33,824 nt of DNA from Bacteroidaceae bacterium. GTDB taxonomy: Bacteria > Bacteroidota > Bacteroidia > Bacteroidales > Bacteroidaceae. The position numbers and the translations under genes were made by a program. The DNA lies in contig JAFXDL010000163.1 in assembly GCA_017516265.1 (NCBI GenBank), forward strand, positions 1 to 33,824, read 5' to 3'. Position 1 is the stretch's first letter. Every line of letters starts with the position of its first letter. Shown one piece after another: positions 1-7,895 of this stretch. Below the pieces are notes generated by a model. That model was not told the DNA's origin. It saw only the letters and a list, made by a program, of their open reading frames with translations, and made no database searches.

Positions 1-627
1 AGAGAGGATGGGTTTGCGCTTCTCGGCATCGATAGCCATACCTAAGAGAGTGTTGATGAGCGATACGCTGTCAGCTCCTGCGGCTTCTACGGCACGGGCA
101 ATCTCGGCAATGTTTGTCACATTGGGCGAAAGCTTCACAATCAGTGTCTTGTCGTATGCTTTGCGTACGGCACTTACCACTTCTGCTGCACCATCGGGAG
201 TTACTCCGAAGGCCATACCGCCTTGTTTCACATTGGGGCAAGAGATATTCAACTCGATGGCTGGTATCTTGTCCAACTCATTGATGCGTTCGGCCGTCTT
301 TACGTAAGACTCAATGTCCGAGCCAGATACGTTGACTATCATATTGGTATTGATATCCTTGATTTTCGGATAGATTTTCTCCACAAAGTAATCTACACCC
401 TTGTTTTGCAGGCCTACGGCATTCAACATACCCGAGGGGGTCTCTGCCATACGCGGATAGGGATTTCCTTCGCGATGATTGAGGGTAGTTCCCTTTACTA
501 TGATTCCGCCAATCTGTTCAAGGTCAACGAAATCTTCAAATTCCACACCATATCCGAATGTACCCGAAGCCGTCATGACGGGATTCTTCAGGTTCAGGTT
601 TCCTATGTTTACGCTTAAATCTGCCAT
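1..627 (-). CDS. pyrD: Dihydroorotate dehydrogenase, class 1B catalytic subunit (partial, C-terminus off left edge)
   Basis: The reading frame starts at the ATG complementary to 625-627 and stays open for 209 codons to base 1, so the C-terminal third is outside the window. It begins [18 protein letters not shown] and then shows the flavin-binding TASGTFGYG segment, an NxxGxP-like [12 protein letters not shown] segment, the core [11 protein letters not shown] and the VKLSPNV strand, all typical of the PyrD class 1B FMN TIM barrel. This enzyme oxidises dihydroorotate to orotate in pyrimidine synthesis and passes electrons to PyrK. The start overlaps the end of pyrK by 13 bp, so the two are translationally coupled and form the NAD-dependent PyrDK complex in the cytoplasm. 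The identification is secure; only the missing end is unknown. Confidence 0.95.
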   Translation of the reverse strand, partial: MADLSVNIGNLNLKNPVMTASGTFGYGVEFEDFVDLEQIGGIIVKGTTLNHREGNPYPRMAETPSGMLNAVGLQNKGVDYFVEKIYPKIKDINTNMIVNVSGSDIESYVKTAERINELDKIPAIELNISCPNVKQGGMAFGVTPDGAAEVVSAVRKAYDKTLIVKLSPNVTNIAEIARAVEAAGADSVSLINTLLGMAIDAEKRKPILS

Positions 628-1391
628 AATAGTTTCTTTATATTAAATACGGGACCCTCTTTACATACACACACGTGCCCTTCGTCGGTGTTTTCCACAC
701 AGCAGAGGCAGGCGCCTACACCGCAAGCCATTGTGTTTTCCAGTGAAACCTCGCACTCGATGCCGCTTTGCTTGGCATAACGGGCAACAGACACCATCAT
801 AGGCTTAGGGCCGCAGGTGTGGATGCTGTCGAACTGCTTCTCGCTCAATACCGTATGTTGGGTGACAAAGCCTTTTTCACCCATCGAACCATCTTCGGTG
901 GTGCAATATACATCGCCCAGTTGCTTGAATTCATCCAGTTGCAGCAAGTCTTTGGCCGAGCGGGCACCTAACAGGAAAGTCGGACGGATTCCCATATCTT
1001 GCAACTTCTTGCCGAAATAGAGGAGCGGAGCTGTACCTACACCACCACCGATGAGCAACGGATGTTGTGTGTTGTTTGTTGGCATAGTGAAGCCGTTTCC
1101 TAATGGGAGTACCACATTTACGATATCGCCCGCGTTTACGGTTGCCAGCTTGCGTGTGCCGTCTCCTGCCAGACGTACAAGGAACCATACTTCATTCTTT
1201 TCTGTATCAACGTAATTGATGGAAATAGGGCGGCGCAGGAAAGTGGTGGGCGAATTGTCCACGCGAATCTCTGCAAATTGTCCTGGTAGCATTTCGGGCA
1301 AAGCCTTGGTGTGCGTCAGTTTCAGCAGCACATAGCTGTCGTGCAGCTTTGTGTTTTCTGTGACGGTCAGGTCTAAAATATATTTTTTCAT
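615..1391 (-). CDS. pyrK: Dihydroorotate dehydrogenase electron transfer subunit (FAD / 2Fe-2S)
   Basis: This 258-residue protein is of normal length for PyrK. The N-terminal half is a ferredoxin-reductase-type FAD domain with the flavin motif FLRRPISI (about residues 53-60). The middle is the NAD-binding fold with [12 protein letters not shown] (about 112-123). The C-terminus carries the Cys cluster CGVGACLCC followed by a downstream Cys in [11 protein letters not shown], which ligates the 2Fe-2S centre. PyrK lets class 1B PyrD use NAD+ as electron acceptor. It is the first gene of the pyrK-pyrD pair, and its stop lies inside the pyrD start region. A TATCTTTG -7-like element lies about 35 bp upstream of the start. 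Confidence 0.95.
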   Translation of the reverse strand: MKKYILDLTVTENTKLHDSYVLLKLTHTKALPEMLPGQFAEIRVDNSPTTFLRRPISINYVDTEKNEVWFLVRLAGDGTRKLATVNAGDIVNVVLPLGNGFTMPTNNTQHPLLIGGGVGTAPLLYFGKKLQDMGIRPTFLLGARSAKDLLQLDEFKQLGDVYCTTEDGSMGEKGFVTQHTVLSEKQFDSIHTCGPKPMMVSVARYAKQSGIECEVSLENTMACGVGACLCCVENTDEGHVCVCKEGPVFNIKKLLWQI

Positions 1392-1424
1392 TATTTAAAA
1401 TAGGTATATTGTTTATCTTTGGTG

Positions 1425-1432
1425 CAAAGATA
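1425..1432 (-). promoter_or_regulatory. Putative -7 element for pyrKD
   Basis: On the minus strand this reads TATCTTTG, a match to the Bacteroidota -7 consensus TAnnTTTG, 33 bp before the pyrK ATG. It is half of a palindrome, since a second TATCTTTG lies on the plus strand at 1414-1421. No good -33 TTTG at 19-21 bp spacing is visible, so the assignment rests on the -7 box only. Confidence 0.5.
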
Positions 1433-1443
1433 ACTTATTTTTT

Positions 1444-1517
1444 CAACACAGAGACACAGAGGCACAGAGAATTTATAAAAAGGAGGAGAACTCTGTGTCT
1501 TTGCTTCTCTGTATTCT
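1444..1517. repeat. Dispersed inverted repeat, copy 1 (ACACAGAG-type arms)
   Basis: The left arm (from 1444, core acacagagacacagag) and right arm (about 1491-1515, core ctctgtgtctttgcttctct) are imperfect inverse complements, about 20 of 25 positions by eye, around a ~20-bp spacer. The same arm sequence recurs at 4064-4150 and 15318-15388. It lies between the XRE gene and pyrK and could act as a terminator-like hairpin or be a small mobile palindrome. Confidence 0.65.
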
Positions 1518-1536
1518 TAAGAATATGCTTATTTGT

Positions 1537-1992
1537 TTATTTTTGCGGTACAAATGTCTCATACGTACCGTCATCATAGAAAATTTTTATTTCGCGTATT
1601 TTCTTGGCTGGCTTTTCTATATATCTAATTTCTTCAATGTCAGTGGTTCTGCTGTGTTCTTGAGGGCGATATGGTGCGAAATCCTTGCGATTTTCTGAAT
1701 CATCCGTCCTTTCGGTCGCAAATTCTCGATTCTCGTCCATGTTTGAAGGGGGGATTTCTTCGGTGAAAGGCAATGTGGGTTGCTCTTTGCACATTTCTCC
1801 TTCACCAGAGATAATCCAGTCATAGCTGAGGAAGGGGAAGGCTGTACGAATCTTGGATACAACCTCCAAACTCGGATTGTTGCGTCCGTTCAGTATTTGC
1901 GAGAGAGTAGCCAACTTTATATTGGTTGCATTTGCAAATGTAGAAGGTTTCATCTGCAAGTAATTCATTATATCAATAATCCTGTCTTTCAT
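1537..1992 (-). CDS. XRE-family helix-turn-helix DNA-binding protein
   Basis: This is a 151-residue protein. Residues 1-65 are a Cro/CI-type HTH: MKDRIIDIMNYLQMKPSTFA, then the turn and recognition helix around TLSQILNGRNNPS, and the phage-repressor-like SYDWIISGEGEM. The rest is a charged, low-complexity linker and a short C-terminal strand region ending ETFVPQK. Such proteins are common in Bacteroidales, often as prophage-derived or stand-alone repressors; the target is unknown. It has its own good promoter (2037-2068) and a ~1-kb gene-free region upstream. It is followed by a dispersed inverted repeat and then pyrK. The DNA-binding role is well supported; a specific function is not. Confidence 0.8.
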   Translation of the reverse strand: MKDRIIDIMNYLQMKPSTFANATNIKLATLSQILNGRNNPSLEVVSKIRTAFPFLSYDWIISGEGEMCKEQPTLPFTEEIPPSNMDENREFATERTDDSENRKDFAPYRPQEHSRTTDIEEIRYIEKPAKKIREIKIFYDDGTYETFVPQK

Positions 1993-2036
1993 CTTTGTAG
2001 TTATTGGTTTGAAAGTTGTACGCTTCTTTTTCGATA

Positions 2037-2068
2037 CAAAAGTAAATATAATATTTTATCTTTGCAAA
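2037..2068 (-). promoter_or_regulatory. Promoter of the XRE gene (-33 TTTG / -7 TACTTTTG)
   Basis: On the minus strand, TTTG (2068-2065) and TACTTTTG (2044-2037) are separated by exactly 20 bp, matching the Bacteroidota sigma-ABfr promoter layout. The -7 box is 45 bp upstream of the XRE start codon. A plus-strand TATCTTTG at 2057-2064 overlaps it and could fire the other way. Confidence 0.7.
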
Positions 2069-2980
2069 TTTACTACTATAAAATTACATATTTACAAACA
2101 AACAATATAAACGGTTTAAGTTTATAAATGAGTGTTGTATGTTTATATACATGTAAAAAGAAGTATTTGTAAATAGATAGAATAAAAAACTATAATTAAC
2201 TGACTGAAAATAGGATTAATAATAAGAATACTTGAATATATCATCCTCTTTCAGTGAAAAAGGCAAAAAATATACAAATGGTTCATGCTTAGATTTAATA
2301 AATATTGTTATTATACTGATTTTTATACTGTTATATAATTTGTTTAAATTTGAATATTAATAAATTTATGTATGTGAAGCTTAAATATAACAATATAAAT
2401 ATTATGGATAAATATAGTGTGTATCTTTGTTAATTTGCAAATAATTTATAAATGTATATACTTTTGTTGAGTTTATGTTTATGTTTATGTAATGTTGCGT
2501 ATGCAAATAATTAAATAGCGAAGTATATTTCTTCACATTTGTAACTATTCTATTTTGCTTCCAATTTGATAAATGGTTTGTTGTTTTGAAATCTCCTTAT
2601 CAGTGAATATTGTTCAAATAGGAGTTTTCCAGAGGATTTGTTCTATTGATGCAGGTTTTAAATGTTTCATTTGAAACTATGTGCGCTTCGTATGTTGGCT
2701 GACTTTTTGGCATTAGTTTTTATGGCGGAAGAATGATACTTGATTAAGAGGGGAGGTTTGTTTCTGATCGGTTACTCTCCTGCCCTATTTTTTCTTGAAA
2801 TGCCATTTCCTTCCCTTATTCTGGACATAGATGAAGGTCGAACGATTTTAAGCGATTCTCAGGCGCTCAGGATTTGGTTAAAGTATTGATATATAAATAG
2901 TAATCACTGTTTTTCTTGTTTGTGAAAACAGTTGAAATAGAAAAAAGAGGGCTGTATTAATGTTTTTCTATGCCGAGATG
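2069..2980. other. Gene-free AT-rich intergenic region
   Basis: About 900 bp with no credible reading frame on either strand. The first 500 bp are extremely AT-rich with runs such as gtttat repeated three times near 2470-2490. From about 2540 the base composition becomes more average. I see no tRNA, no clear terminator and no transposase remnant. It may hold decayed genes or small RNAs, but nothing specific can be supported. Confidence 0.6.
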
Positions 2981-3040
2981 CTTGTTGAATCAGTAAAGTG
3001 CTTGTTGAATCAGTAAAGTGCTTTTTGAATCAGTGAAGTA
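2981..3040. repeat. 20-bp tandem repeat, three copies, running into the 3' end of holA
   Basis: Units at 2981-3000 and 3001-3020 are identical (cttgttgaatcagtaaagtg). The third, 3021-3040, is diverged (ctttttgaatcagtgaagta). The last 11 bp encode the final residues and stop of HolA. The AATCAGT word also forms the core (inverse complement) of the 23-bp array at 14501-14638. Confidence 0.85.
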
Positions 3041-4049
3041 TCTTGTAAATAAGTTCCTTCAGCAGGTCGCCGTTATCGGTTGAAGGGTTCCCTACTCCTT
3101 TCGATTTAGCGTCACATTCGCGGATGTCGCTAATGATGTACATCACTTTTACGGCTGAATATTTTCGCATGGCTGCCATGTAGTCGCGTGCTTGCCATGC
3201 GTTGCGAAGGCCCAGTTGGGCTGCTATACCCTGCTCACTTTTCTCGGGTGCATAGTAAGCTAACATCAGGTTTGAGAAGAAGCTGAAGAGTAGTGAAAGG
3301 GTCATTTGTATAGGGTTGCTTTTTGGGTTTTCTTCAAAATATTTTATTATCTGATTGGCTTTGAATACATCCTTTTCGATGAGTGCATTGCGCAATTCAA
3401 AGTTGTTGAAGTCCTTACTGATGCCAATGTGCCGTTCTACAAGTTCAGGTGTGACGCGTTTCTGTTGGGACGAAAGGCTAAGAAAAAGTTTGTCAAGTTC
3501 GCTACTGATACGGTTCAGATCAGAGCCGATGGATTCGGCTATCAGTTGGCTGGCTTGTGGTTCGATGTCGATACCTTTCCTCTTCAGGTAGGTGCTGATG
3601 AATCCTGGAAGTTGGGTATCCTTCATCCGTTTTGATTCAAAGAGTACTCCGCTTTTCTCTATCTCAAGTGTAATCTTTTTTCTTCTGTCAAGAGCTCCGT
3701 TCTTATGGCAGAAAACAAGGATGGTTGAGGGTTGTGGTTTTTGTAGATAGAAGGAGAGCTCGTCTAGGTTCTTAAAGTTCTGTGCTTCCTTCACAATGAT
3801 GACCTGGTGTTCGGCCATCATTGGGTAACGTCTGGCGGCATTGATAATTGTTGACAATTCTGTGTCTGAAGCATAGAGTACCATTTGGTTGAATTCCTTC
3901 TCTTCGTCGGTCAGGATGGTGTCGGCCATGTAGTCGGCTATGCGGTCGATGTAGTACGACTCCTCTCCCATCAGGTAATAGACGGGTTTGTATTTTTTTG
4001 CTTGCAAATCCTTGACGATGTCAACGTGTGTAATTTCCTGCTTTGCCAT
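3030..4049 (-). CDS. holA: DNA polymerase III subunit delta
   Basis: This 339-residue protein is of typical HolA length. It opens with MAKQEITHVDIVKDLQAKKYKPVYYLMGEESYYIDR, the characteristic delta N-terminus, followed by a P-loop-less AAA+ fold (about 20-210) and a C-terminal helical domain. Delta opens the beta sliding clamp and is part of the clamp-loader complex at the replication fork. The stop codon falls in the third unit of a 20-bp tandem repeat, so the C-terminal residues ILH are repeat-encoded. AMP nucleosidase is upstream on the same strand, with 137 bp and a dispersed inverted repeat between them, so the two are probably separate transcripts. Confidence 0.9.
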   Translation of the reverse strand: MAKQEITHVDIVKDLQAKKYKPVYYLMGEESYYIDRIADYMADTILTDEEKEFNQMVLYASDTELSTIINAARRYPMMAEHQVIIVKEAQNFKNLDELSFYLQKPQPSTILVFCHKNGALDRRKKITLEIEKSGVLFESKRMKDTQLPGFISTYLKRKGIDIEPQASQLIAESIGSDLNRISSELDKLFLSLSSQQKRVTPELVERHIGISKDFNNFELRNALIEKDVFKANQIIKYFEENPKSNPIQMTLSLLFSFFSNLMLAYYAPEKSEQGIAAQLGLRNAWQARDYMAAMRKYSAVKVMYIISDIRECDAKSKGVGNPSTDNGDLLKELIYKILH

Positions 4050-4063
4050 TTTTCTTGTTGTTT

Positions 4064-4150
4064 TAGAACTCAGAGATACTGAGGCGCATAGTTTTTATTG
4101 ATATAAGTAAATATTATTTAATCTCTGTATCTTTGTGTCTCTTTGTTCAA
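4064..4150. repeat. Dispersed inverted repeat, copy 2
   Basis: The left arm (gaactcagagatactgaggc) and right arm (ctctgtatctttgtgtctct) are diverged inverse complements of the same type as at 1444-1517 and 15318-15388. The AT-rich centre is longer here. It sits between AMP nucleosidase and holA. Confidence 0.5.
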
Positions 4151-4186
4151 TATGTATAATTCATACTGTGTCGTAGTTATAGATAA

Positions 4187-4963
4187 TTACCATTCAAATT
4201 TCAGATGTTTCACTGTCCTCTTTTCGTCTCGAATCATTTGTACGGCATCAATTCCTATTTTTACGTGGTCATATACATACTTCTGTGTCACGTAGTTGTC
4301 CAGTTTCTCTGTCTTTACTCCTTCGGGTATCATCGGTTGGTCGGAAACCAAGAGCAGTGCCCCTGTAGGGATGCGGTTTGCGAATCCGGTGCAGAAGAGT
4401 GTGGCTGTTTCCATATCTACTGCCATGGCACGCGTTTCTCGAAGCAGTTGTTTGAATTCTTCATCATGTTCCCAAATGCGTCGATTGGTGGTATAGACGG
4501 TGCCTGTCCAGTAGTCGCTTCCATGGTCGCGGATGGCAGATGACACTGCTCGTTGCAGCATGAACGAAGGCAGTGCCGGTACTTCAGCGGGCAGGTAGTC
4601 GTTTGATGTACCTTCGCCTCGGATGGCAGCAATGGGCAGGATAAGGTCTCCGATGAGTGTGTGTTTGCTGATGCCTCCGCATTTGCCGAGGAACAGACAA
4701 GCCTTCGGTTGGATAGCTCCCAACAGATCCATGATGATGGCCGCATTGGGGCTTCCCATACCGAAGTTGATGATGGTGATGTTGTTTGCCGTGGCTGATG
4801 TCATGTTGGCGTCTCGTCCGAGAATTTCCACGTTCATTATCTCTGCAAAAATTTCCACATACTTATTGAAGTTTGTCAGCAGAATGTATTCGCCGAACTC
4901 CTCCAACGGTCTTTTTGTGTATCGGGGCAACCAATTGGTGACGATTTCTTTCTTCGTTTTCAT
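4187..4963 (-). CDS. amn: AMP nucleosidase
   Basis: I start this at MKTKKEIVTNWLPRYTKRPL (ATG complementary to 4961-4963), giving 258 residues, the usual length of the Bacteroidota form. The frame is open for 33 more codons upstream, but those overlap the divergent promoter region and look unlike coding sequence. The body is a nucleoside-phosphorylase fold with NFGMGSPNAAIIMDLL (about 76-91), LFLGKCGGI (about 99-107) and the ribose/base-binding AVDMETATLF segment (about 180-189). It hydrolyses AMP to adenine and ribose 5-phosphate in the cytoplasm, in purine salvage and AMP-level control. A divergent HsdR-N-like gene starts 65 bp away. Confidence 0.88.
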   Translation of the reverse strand: MKTKKEIVTNWLPRYTKRPLEEFGEYILLTNFNKYVEIFAEIMNVEILGRDANMTSATANNITIINFGMGSPNAAIIMDLLGAIQPKACLFLGKCGGISKHTLIGDLILPIAAIRGEGTSNDYLPAEVPALPSFMLQRAVSSAIRDHGSDYWTGTVYTTNRRIWEHDEEFKQLLRETRAMAVDMETATLFCTGFANRIPTGALLLVSDQPMIPEGVKTEKLDNYVTQKYVYDHVKIGIDAVQMIRDEKRTVKHLKFEW

Positions 4964-5016
4964 AAAAACAATTACTTTTGCATGCGGAAACATTTCCGAC
5001 ATCCAATTTATAGTTG

Positions 5017-5024
5017 CAAAAATA
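5017..5024 (-). promoter_or_regulatory. Putative -7 element for amn
   Basis: Reads TATTTTTG on the minus strand, 53 bp upstream of the chosen amn start. No clear -33 box at the expected spacing. Its position inside the upstream-extended frame argues for the shorter amn start. Confidence 0.5.
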
Positions 5025-5028
5025 GTAA

Positions 5029-5478
5029 ATGTTATCATTAAATCTACCACCTTATGCCACAAAAATTGCGGTTCGTGATGGAAAAAATTCCATTTGGGAT
5101 ATTATTCGTCGCAAATACGTGGCTTTGACACCAGAGGAATGGGTGCGTCAGCACTTTGTCCACTTCCTTGTCGAACACAAGGGGTATCCCGTCTCTTTGT
5201 TGGCCAATGAGGTGGCTTTGACGCTGAATGGCACTTCCCGCCGGTGTGATACCGTGCTTTACGATCGCACTCTCTCCCCTTGCATGATTATTGAGTATAA
5301 GGCTCCCCATATTCCTATTACCCAGAAGGTGTTCGACCAAATCAGTCGTTACAATCTTGTCTTCCGGGTAGATTACCTTATCGTCAGCAACGGACTCTCC
5401 CACTATTGTTGCCGCATGGATTATGACCATCAGTCATATGAGTTTCTGAAGGATGTGCCGGAGTATCGGGAATTGTAG
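5029..5478 (+). CDS. Orphan HsdR N-terminal-like (PD-(D/E)XK fold) protein
   Basis: This is a 149-residue, single-domain protein. The type I restriction enzyme R N-terminal fold is suggested by EEWVRQHFVHFLVEHKGYP (36-54) and the nuclease-core pattern Asp74 (RRCDTVLYD), Glu89 and Lys91 (IIEYK), followed by Q104...Y108 (FDQISRYN). It has no helicase motor, and no HsdM or HsdS is nearby, so it is not a complete restriction system. Families of this type (HSDR_N_2) occur as short stand-alone proteins in Bacteroidota. It is divergent from amn and convergent with the zinc-ribbon gene, with a hairpin terminator between. Catalysis is plausible from the conserved acidic/Lys residues, but the role is unknown. 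Confidence 0.75.
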   Translation: MLSLNLPPYATKIAVRDGKNSIWDIIRRKYVALTPEEWVRQHFVHFLVEHKGYPVSLLANEVALTLNGTSRRCDTVLYDRTLSPCMIIEYKAPHIPITQKVFDQISRYNLVFRVDYLIVSNGLSHYCCRMDYDHQSYEFLKDVPEYREL

Positions 5479-5548
5479 GATGATTTTGTCCTCTTTTTTT
5501 GTGTGTGGTACAGAAATAAAACTTTGTATTTCTCTCGGATAAAAAATA

Positions 5549-5580
5549 CCCTACCTGAAAAAACTTTTTCTCAGGTAGGG
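5549..5580. terminator. Hairpin terminator between convergent genes
   Basis: A perfect 10-bp stem (ccctacctga / tcaggtaggg) around a 12-base loop. On the minus strand the stem is followed by TATTTTTTAT, giving a good intrinsic terminator for the zinc-ribbon/Nif3 transcript. On the plus strand the tail is A-rich, so it is weaker for the HsdR-N-like gene. A sister hairpin with compensatory changes is at 23354-23385. Confidence 0.75.
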
Positions 5581-5621
5581 GAAAATTCTAATGAACCTTA
5601 ACCCAGGGATGAAGTGGCTTC

Positions 5622-5654
5622 AGCCTTGGGATGAATGGAGTTTATCCCAAGGCT
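5622..5654. terminator. Second hairpin at the 3' end of the zinc-ribbon gene
   Basis: An 11-bp perfect stem (agccttgggat 5622-5632 / atcccaaggct 5644-5654). It carries the apparent stop codon of the zinc-ribbon frame, which is unusual and supports the idea that the frame has been extended by a frameshift. There is no U-tract directly after it, so it may only protect the 3' end. Confidence 0.45.
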
Positions 5655-6507
5655 AAGGTAAGGTCTGGCATGTATGTGTGTTACTCCTTCTCTGCTGAAG
5701 CAGCGCTCTTGCGGCACGGCGCTTGGGTGCAACCTCTTTCTCTACAGGCTTTTCGATACCTGCCAGTTCGGGGTCAATCATGATGCGGCCACAGTATTCG
5801 CACACGATGACTTTCTTACGCATGCGGATGTCGAGCTGACGCTGGGGCGGAATCTTGTTGAAGCAACCTCCGCAAGCATCGCGCTGTACATATACGATAC
5901 CGAGACCGTTGCGTGAGTTCTTGCGGATACGCTTGAAAGCCTGAAGCAAGCGGGGCTCGATGGTGAGTTCCAGATTCTTAGCCTTTTCTCTCAGTTTCTC
6001 CTCTTCCTGCTTGGTTTCCGATACGATTTCTTCCAACTCGGCTTTTTTCAGCTCCAGGTCCTTCTGGCGGTCTTCCAGCAATTCTTCGCTATGCACGCAG
6101 TCCTCGTTTTTGCTCTTTTCGGCAGAGGTGAACTCGCGGATACGCTTTTCGCAAAGCTCGATTTCCAGTGACTGGAATTCGATTTCCTTGCTCAGCATGT
6201 CATATTCGCGGTTGTTGCGCACGTTGTCCTGCTGCTCCTTATACTTGTTCATCAAAGCCTTGGCGTCCTCAATTTCGTTGCGCTTGGTGGCTATGGCTTG
6301 ACGGAGTTCGGCCATTTCGCGACGGATTTTGTCGATACGTGTGTTGAGGCCGGCCACTTCGTCCTCCAAGTCCTGCACTTCCAAAGGAAGTTCACCGCGG
6401 AGGGTCTTGATTTTGTCAATCTCTGACAACATGGTTTGCAATTGGTAGAGAGCTTTCAGCTTTTGTTCTACGCTCAAGTCTGTAGGGTCTTTCTTTTCTC
6501 TTGCCAT
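5653..6507 (-). CDS. Coiled-coil protein with C4-type zinc ribbon; tail probably frameshifted
   Basis: The frame encodes 284 residues. Residues ~15-190 are a long, charged coiled coil, and the C-terminal third has the zinc ribbon CGGC (DACGGCFNK) and CEYC (VCEYCGRIM). This matches the CT398/HP0958-type family (zf-RING_7), usually encoded next to a Nif3-family gene as here (53 bp downstream of it). Members are nucleic-acid- or protein-binding scaffolds; the role in Bacteroidota is not established. After KRRAAR the tail RALLQQRRSNTHTCQTLP looks foreign. A one-base shift at about 5703-5715 would instead give ...SAASAEKE and a stop at 5681-5683, a much more family-like acidic/Ala tail. Either a real frameshift or a sequencing error is likely. 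Confidence 0.82.
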   Translation of the reverse strand: MAREKKDPTDLSVEQKLKALYQLQTMLSEIDKIKTLRGELPLEVQDLEDEVAGLNTRIDKIRREMAELRQAIATKRNEIEDAKALMNKYKEQQDNVRNNREYDMLSKEIEFQSLEIELCEKRIREFTSAEKSKNEDCVHSEELLEDRQKDLELKKAELEEIVSETKQEEEKLREKAKNLELTIEPRLLQAFKRIRKNSRNGLGIVYVQRDACGGCFNKIPPQRQLDIRMRKKVIVCEYCGRIMIDPELAGIEKPVEKEVAPKRRAARALLQQRRSNTHTCQTLP

Positions 6508-6560
6508 ACGTTTTTATTATTGGGTTTTTATTTATAATGTCCGTTTATTTCCTTAATATA

Positions 6561-7655
6561 TTAACAATACATTATCGGATTCGTGTCCACACTCGTCAGT
6601 TTTACGTCCAGAGTGGGACACGCCTCGTGGATGATTTTCTGGAAAATCTCCATGGTGTACTGTTCACTTTCGTAATGTCCGATTTCCACCATCAGCAGGT
6701 CGTCCTCGTGTCCGAAGTAGTCGTGATACTTGATTTCGCCCGTCAGGAAAGCATCCGCTCCTTGTCCGATGGCTTTAGGGAGCAGGAAAGCACCTCCTCC
6801 ACCACACAACGCGATGGTGCGCACGGTCTTTCCGCTGAATCTGTTCGATTTCACACATCCGGCTTGGAAAGTCCTCTTCACCAGTTGCAGAAACTCGTTC
6901 ACCTCCATCTCTTCAGGCAATTCACCGATGAGTCCCGAGCCAGCCTGCATCCACGTGTTCTTCAGCGGATAGAGGTCATACGCCGGCTCTTCGTAGGGAT
7001 GTGCTTTCAGCAGTGCCCGCACGGCTTTTCCTTTCAAGTATGCCGGTAGCACTGTTTCTATGCGCACTTCCGCTTCGCGGTGCATTTCACCGATGTTTCC
7101 GCAGAAGGGGTTGCACCCCTCTCCTGCCCTGAATGTGCCTTCGCCTGTCAGGTTGTAGCTGCATTGGTCATATCCGCCGATGCATCCACATCCGGCATCA
7201 AACAAGGCTTGTCGCACCCCATCAGCTTGTGTCATGGGTACGAAAGTGACCAGTTTCAGCAGGGATTCTTCCTTGGGAGCCAGGAAGCGCAGATTCTTGA
7301 GGCCCAGTTTCTCGGCCATCTTGTAGTTCACCCCTCCCGTAGCATTATCCATGTTGGTGTGGTGCGAGCAGATGGTGATGCCGTGGCGGATAGCCTTCAG
7401 CACACAACGCTCTACGTAGTTCCGTCCCGTGATGGATTTCAGTCCGCCGAAGATGAGCGGATGGTGCGATACAATGAGGTTGTACCCGAGCGTAACAGCT
7501 TCATCTACTACAGATTCCGTTACGTCCAGACACAATAAAGCCCCTGTAACTTCCGCCTCTGTCAGTCCTACTTGCAGGCCGGCATTGTCCCATCCGTCTT
7601 GCAAGGGCAGTGGCGCGAATTGTTCAAGGGCACATACTATCTCCTTAACTTTCAT
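6561..7655 (-). CDS. Nif3-like dinuclear metal centre protein (long form)
   Basis: I start this at MKVKEIVCALEQFAPLPLQ (ATG complementary to 7653-7655), 364 residues. The frame opens 16 codons earlier, but those would include the -7 promoter box. Metal-binding motifs are present: VSHHPLIFGG (about 62-71), HTNMDNATGGVN (about 98-109) and the C-terminal GEIKYHDYF plus EIGHYESEQ. The ~100-residue insert in the middle (CGCIGGYDQCSY... AHPYEEPAYD) is the PII-like domain of long YqfO-type members. The family is widespread (GTP cyclohydrolase 1 type 2/NIF3) and forms toroidal hexamers; its biochemical function is unsettled. It forms an operon with the downstream zinc-ribbon gene. Confidence 0.88.
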   Translation of the reverse strand: MKVKEIVCALEQFAPLPLQDGWDNAGLQVGLTEAEVTGALLCLDVTESVVDEAVTLGYNLIVSHHPLIFGGLKSITGRNYVERCVLKAIRHGITICSHHTNMDNATGGVNYKMAEKLGLKNLRFLAPKEESLLKLVTFVPMTQADGVRQALFDAGCGCIGGYDQCSYNLTGEGTFRAGEGCNPFCGNIGEMHREAEVRIETVLPAYLKGKAVRALLKAHPYEEPAYDLYPLKNTWMQAGSGLIGELPEEMEVNEFLQLVKRTFQAGCVKSNRFSGKTVRTIALCGGGGAFLLPKAIGQGADAFLTGEIKYHDYFGHEDDLLMVEIGHYESEQYTMEIFQKIIHEACPTLDVKLTSVDTNPIMYC

Positions 7656-7680
7656 TCGCCTGAAAATGAGAATTTGGGTG

Positions 7681-7688
7681 CAAAGATA
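7681..7688 (-). promoter_or_regulatory. Putative -7 element for the Nif3/zinc-ribbon operon
   Basis: TATCTTTG on the minus strand, 25 bp upstream of the chosen start, giving a very short leader. The -33 box is not recognisable. Confidence 0.55.
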
Positions 7689-7809
7689 AGCATTTTCCTT
7701 CATATTCCCTCCTGTTTGCGGAGAAAAAAGTCTGTTTTATCCGAATTGGATTACAAAATCATGCAATTCGGCTCAGAATTGAGCAATCAACTTTCTAAGC
7801 TCTTTTTTG

Positions 7810-7881
7810 AGCTTTAAAGTCTTTAGGGTCTTTAAAGTCCTTAGAGTCCTTAGAGTCTTTAAAGACATTAAAGTCCTTAGG
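7810..7881. repeat. 9-bp tandem repeat, eight units
   Basis: Consecutive 9-mers in register: agctttaaa, gtctttagg, gtctttaaa, gtccttaga, gtccttaga, gtctttaaa, gacattaaa, gtccttagg. The array lies between the four-helix-bundle gene (ends 7896) and the Nif3 promoter. Several units pair with neighbours (tctttaaaga), so a transcript could fold. Confidence 0.75.
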
Positions 7882-7895
7882 AATTTCAATGGCTT

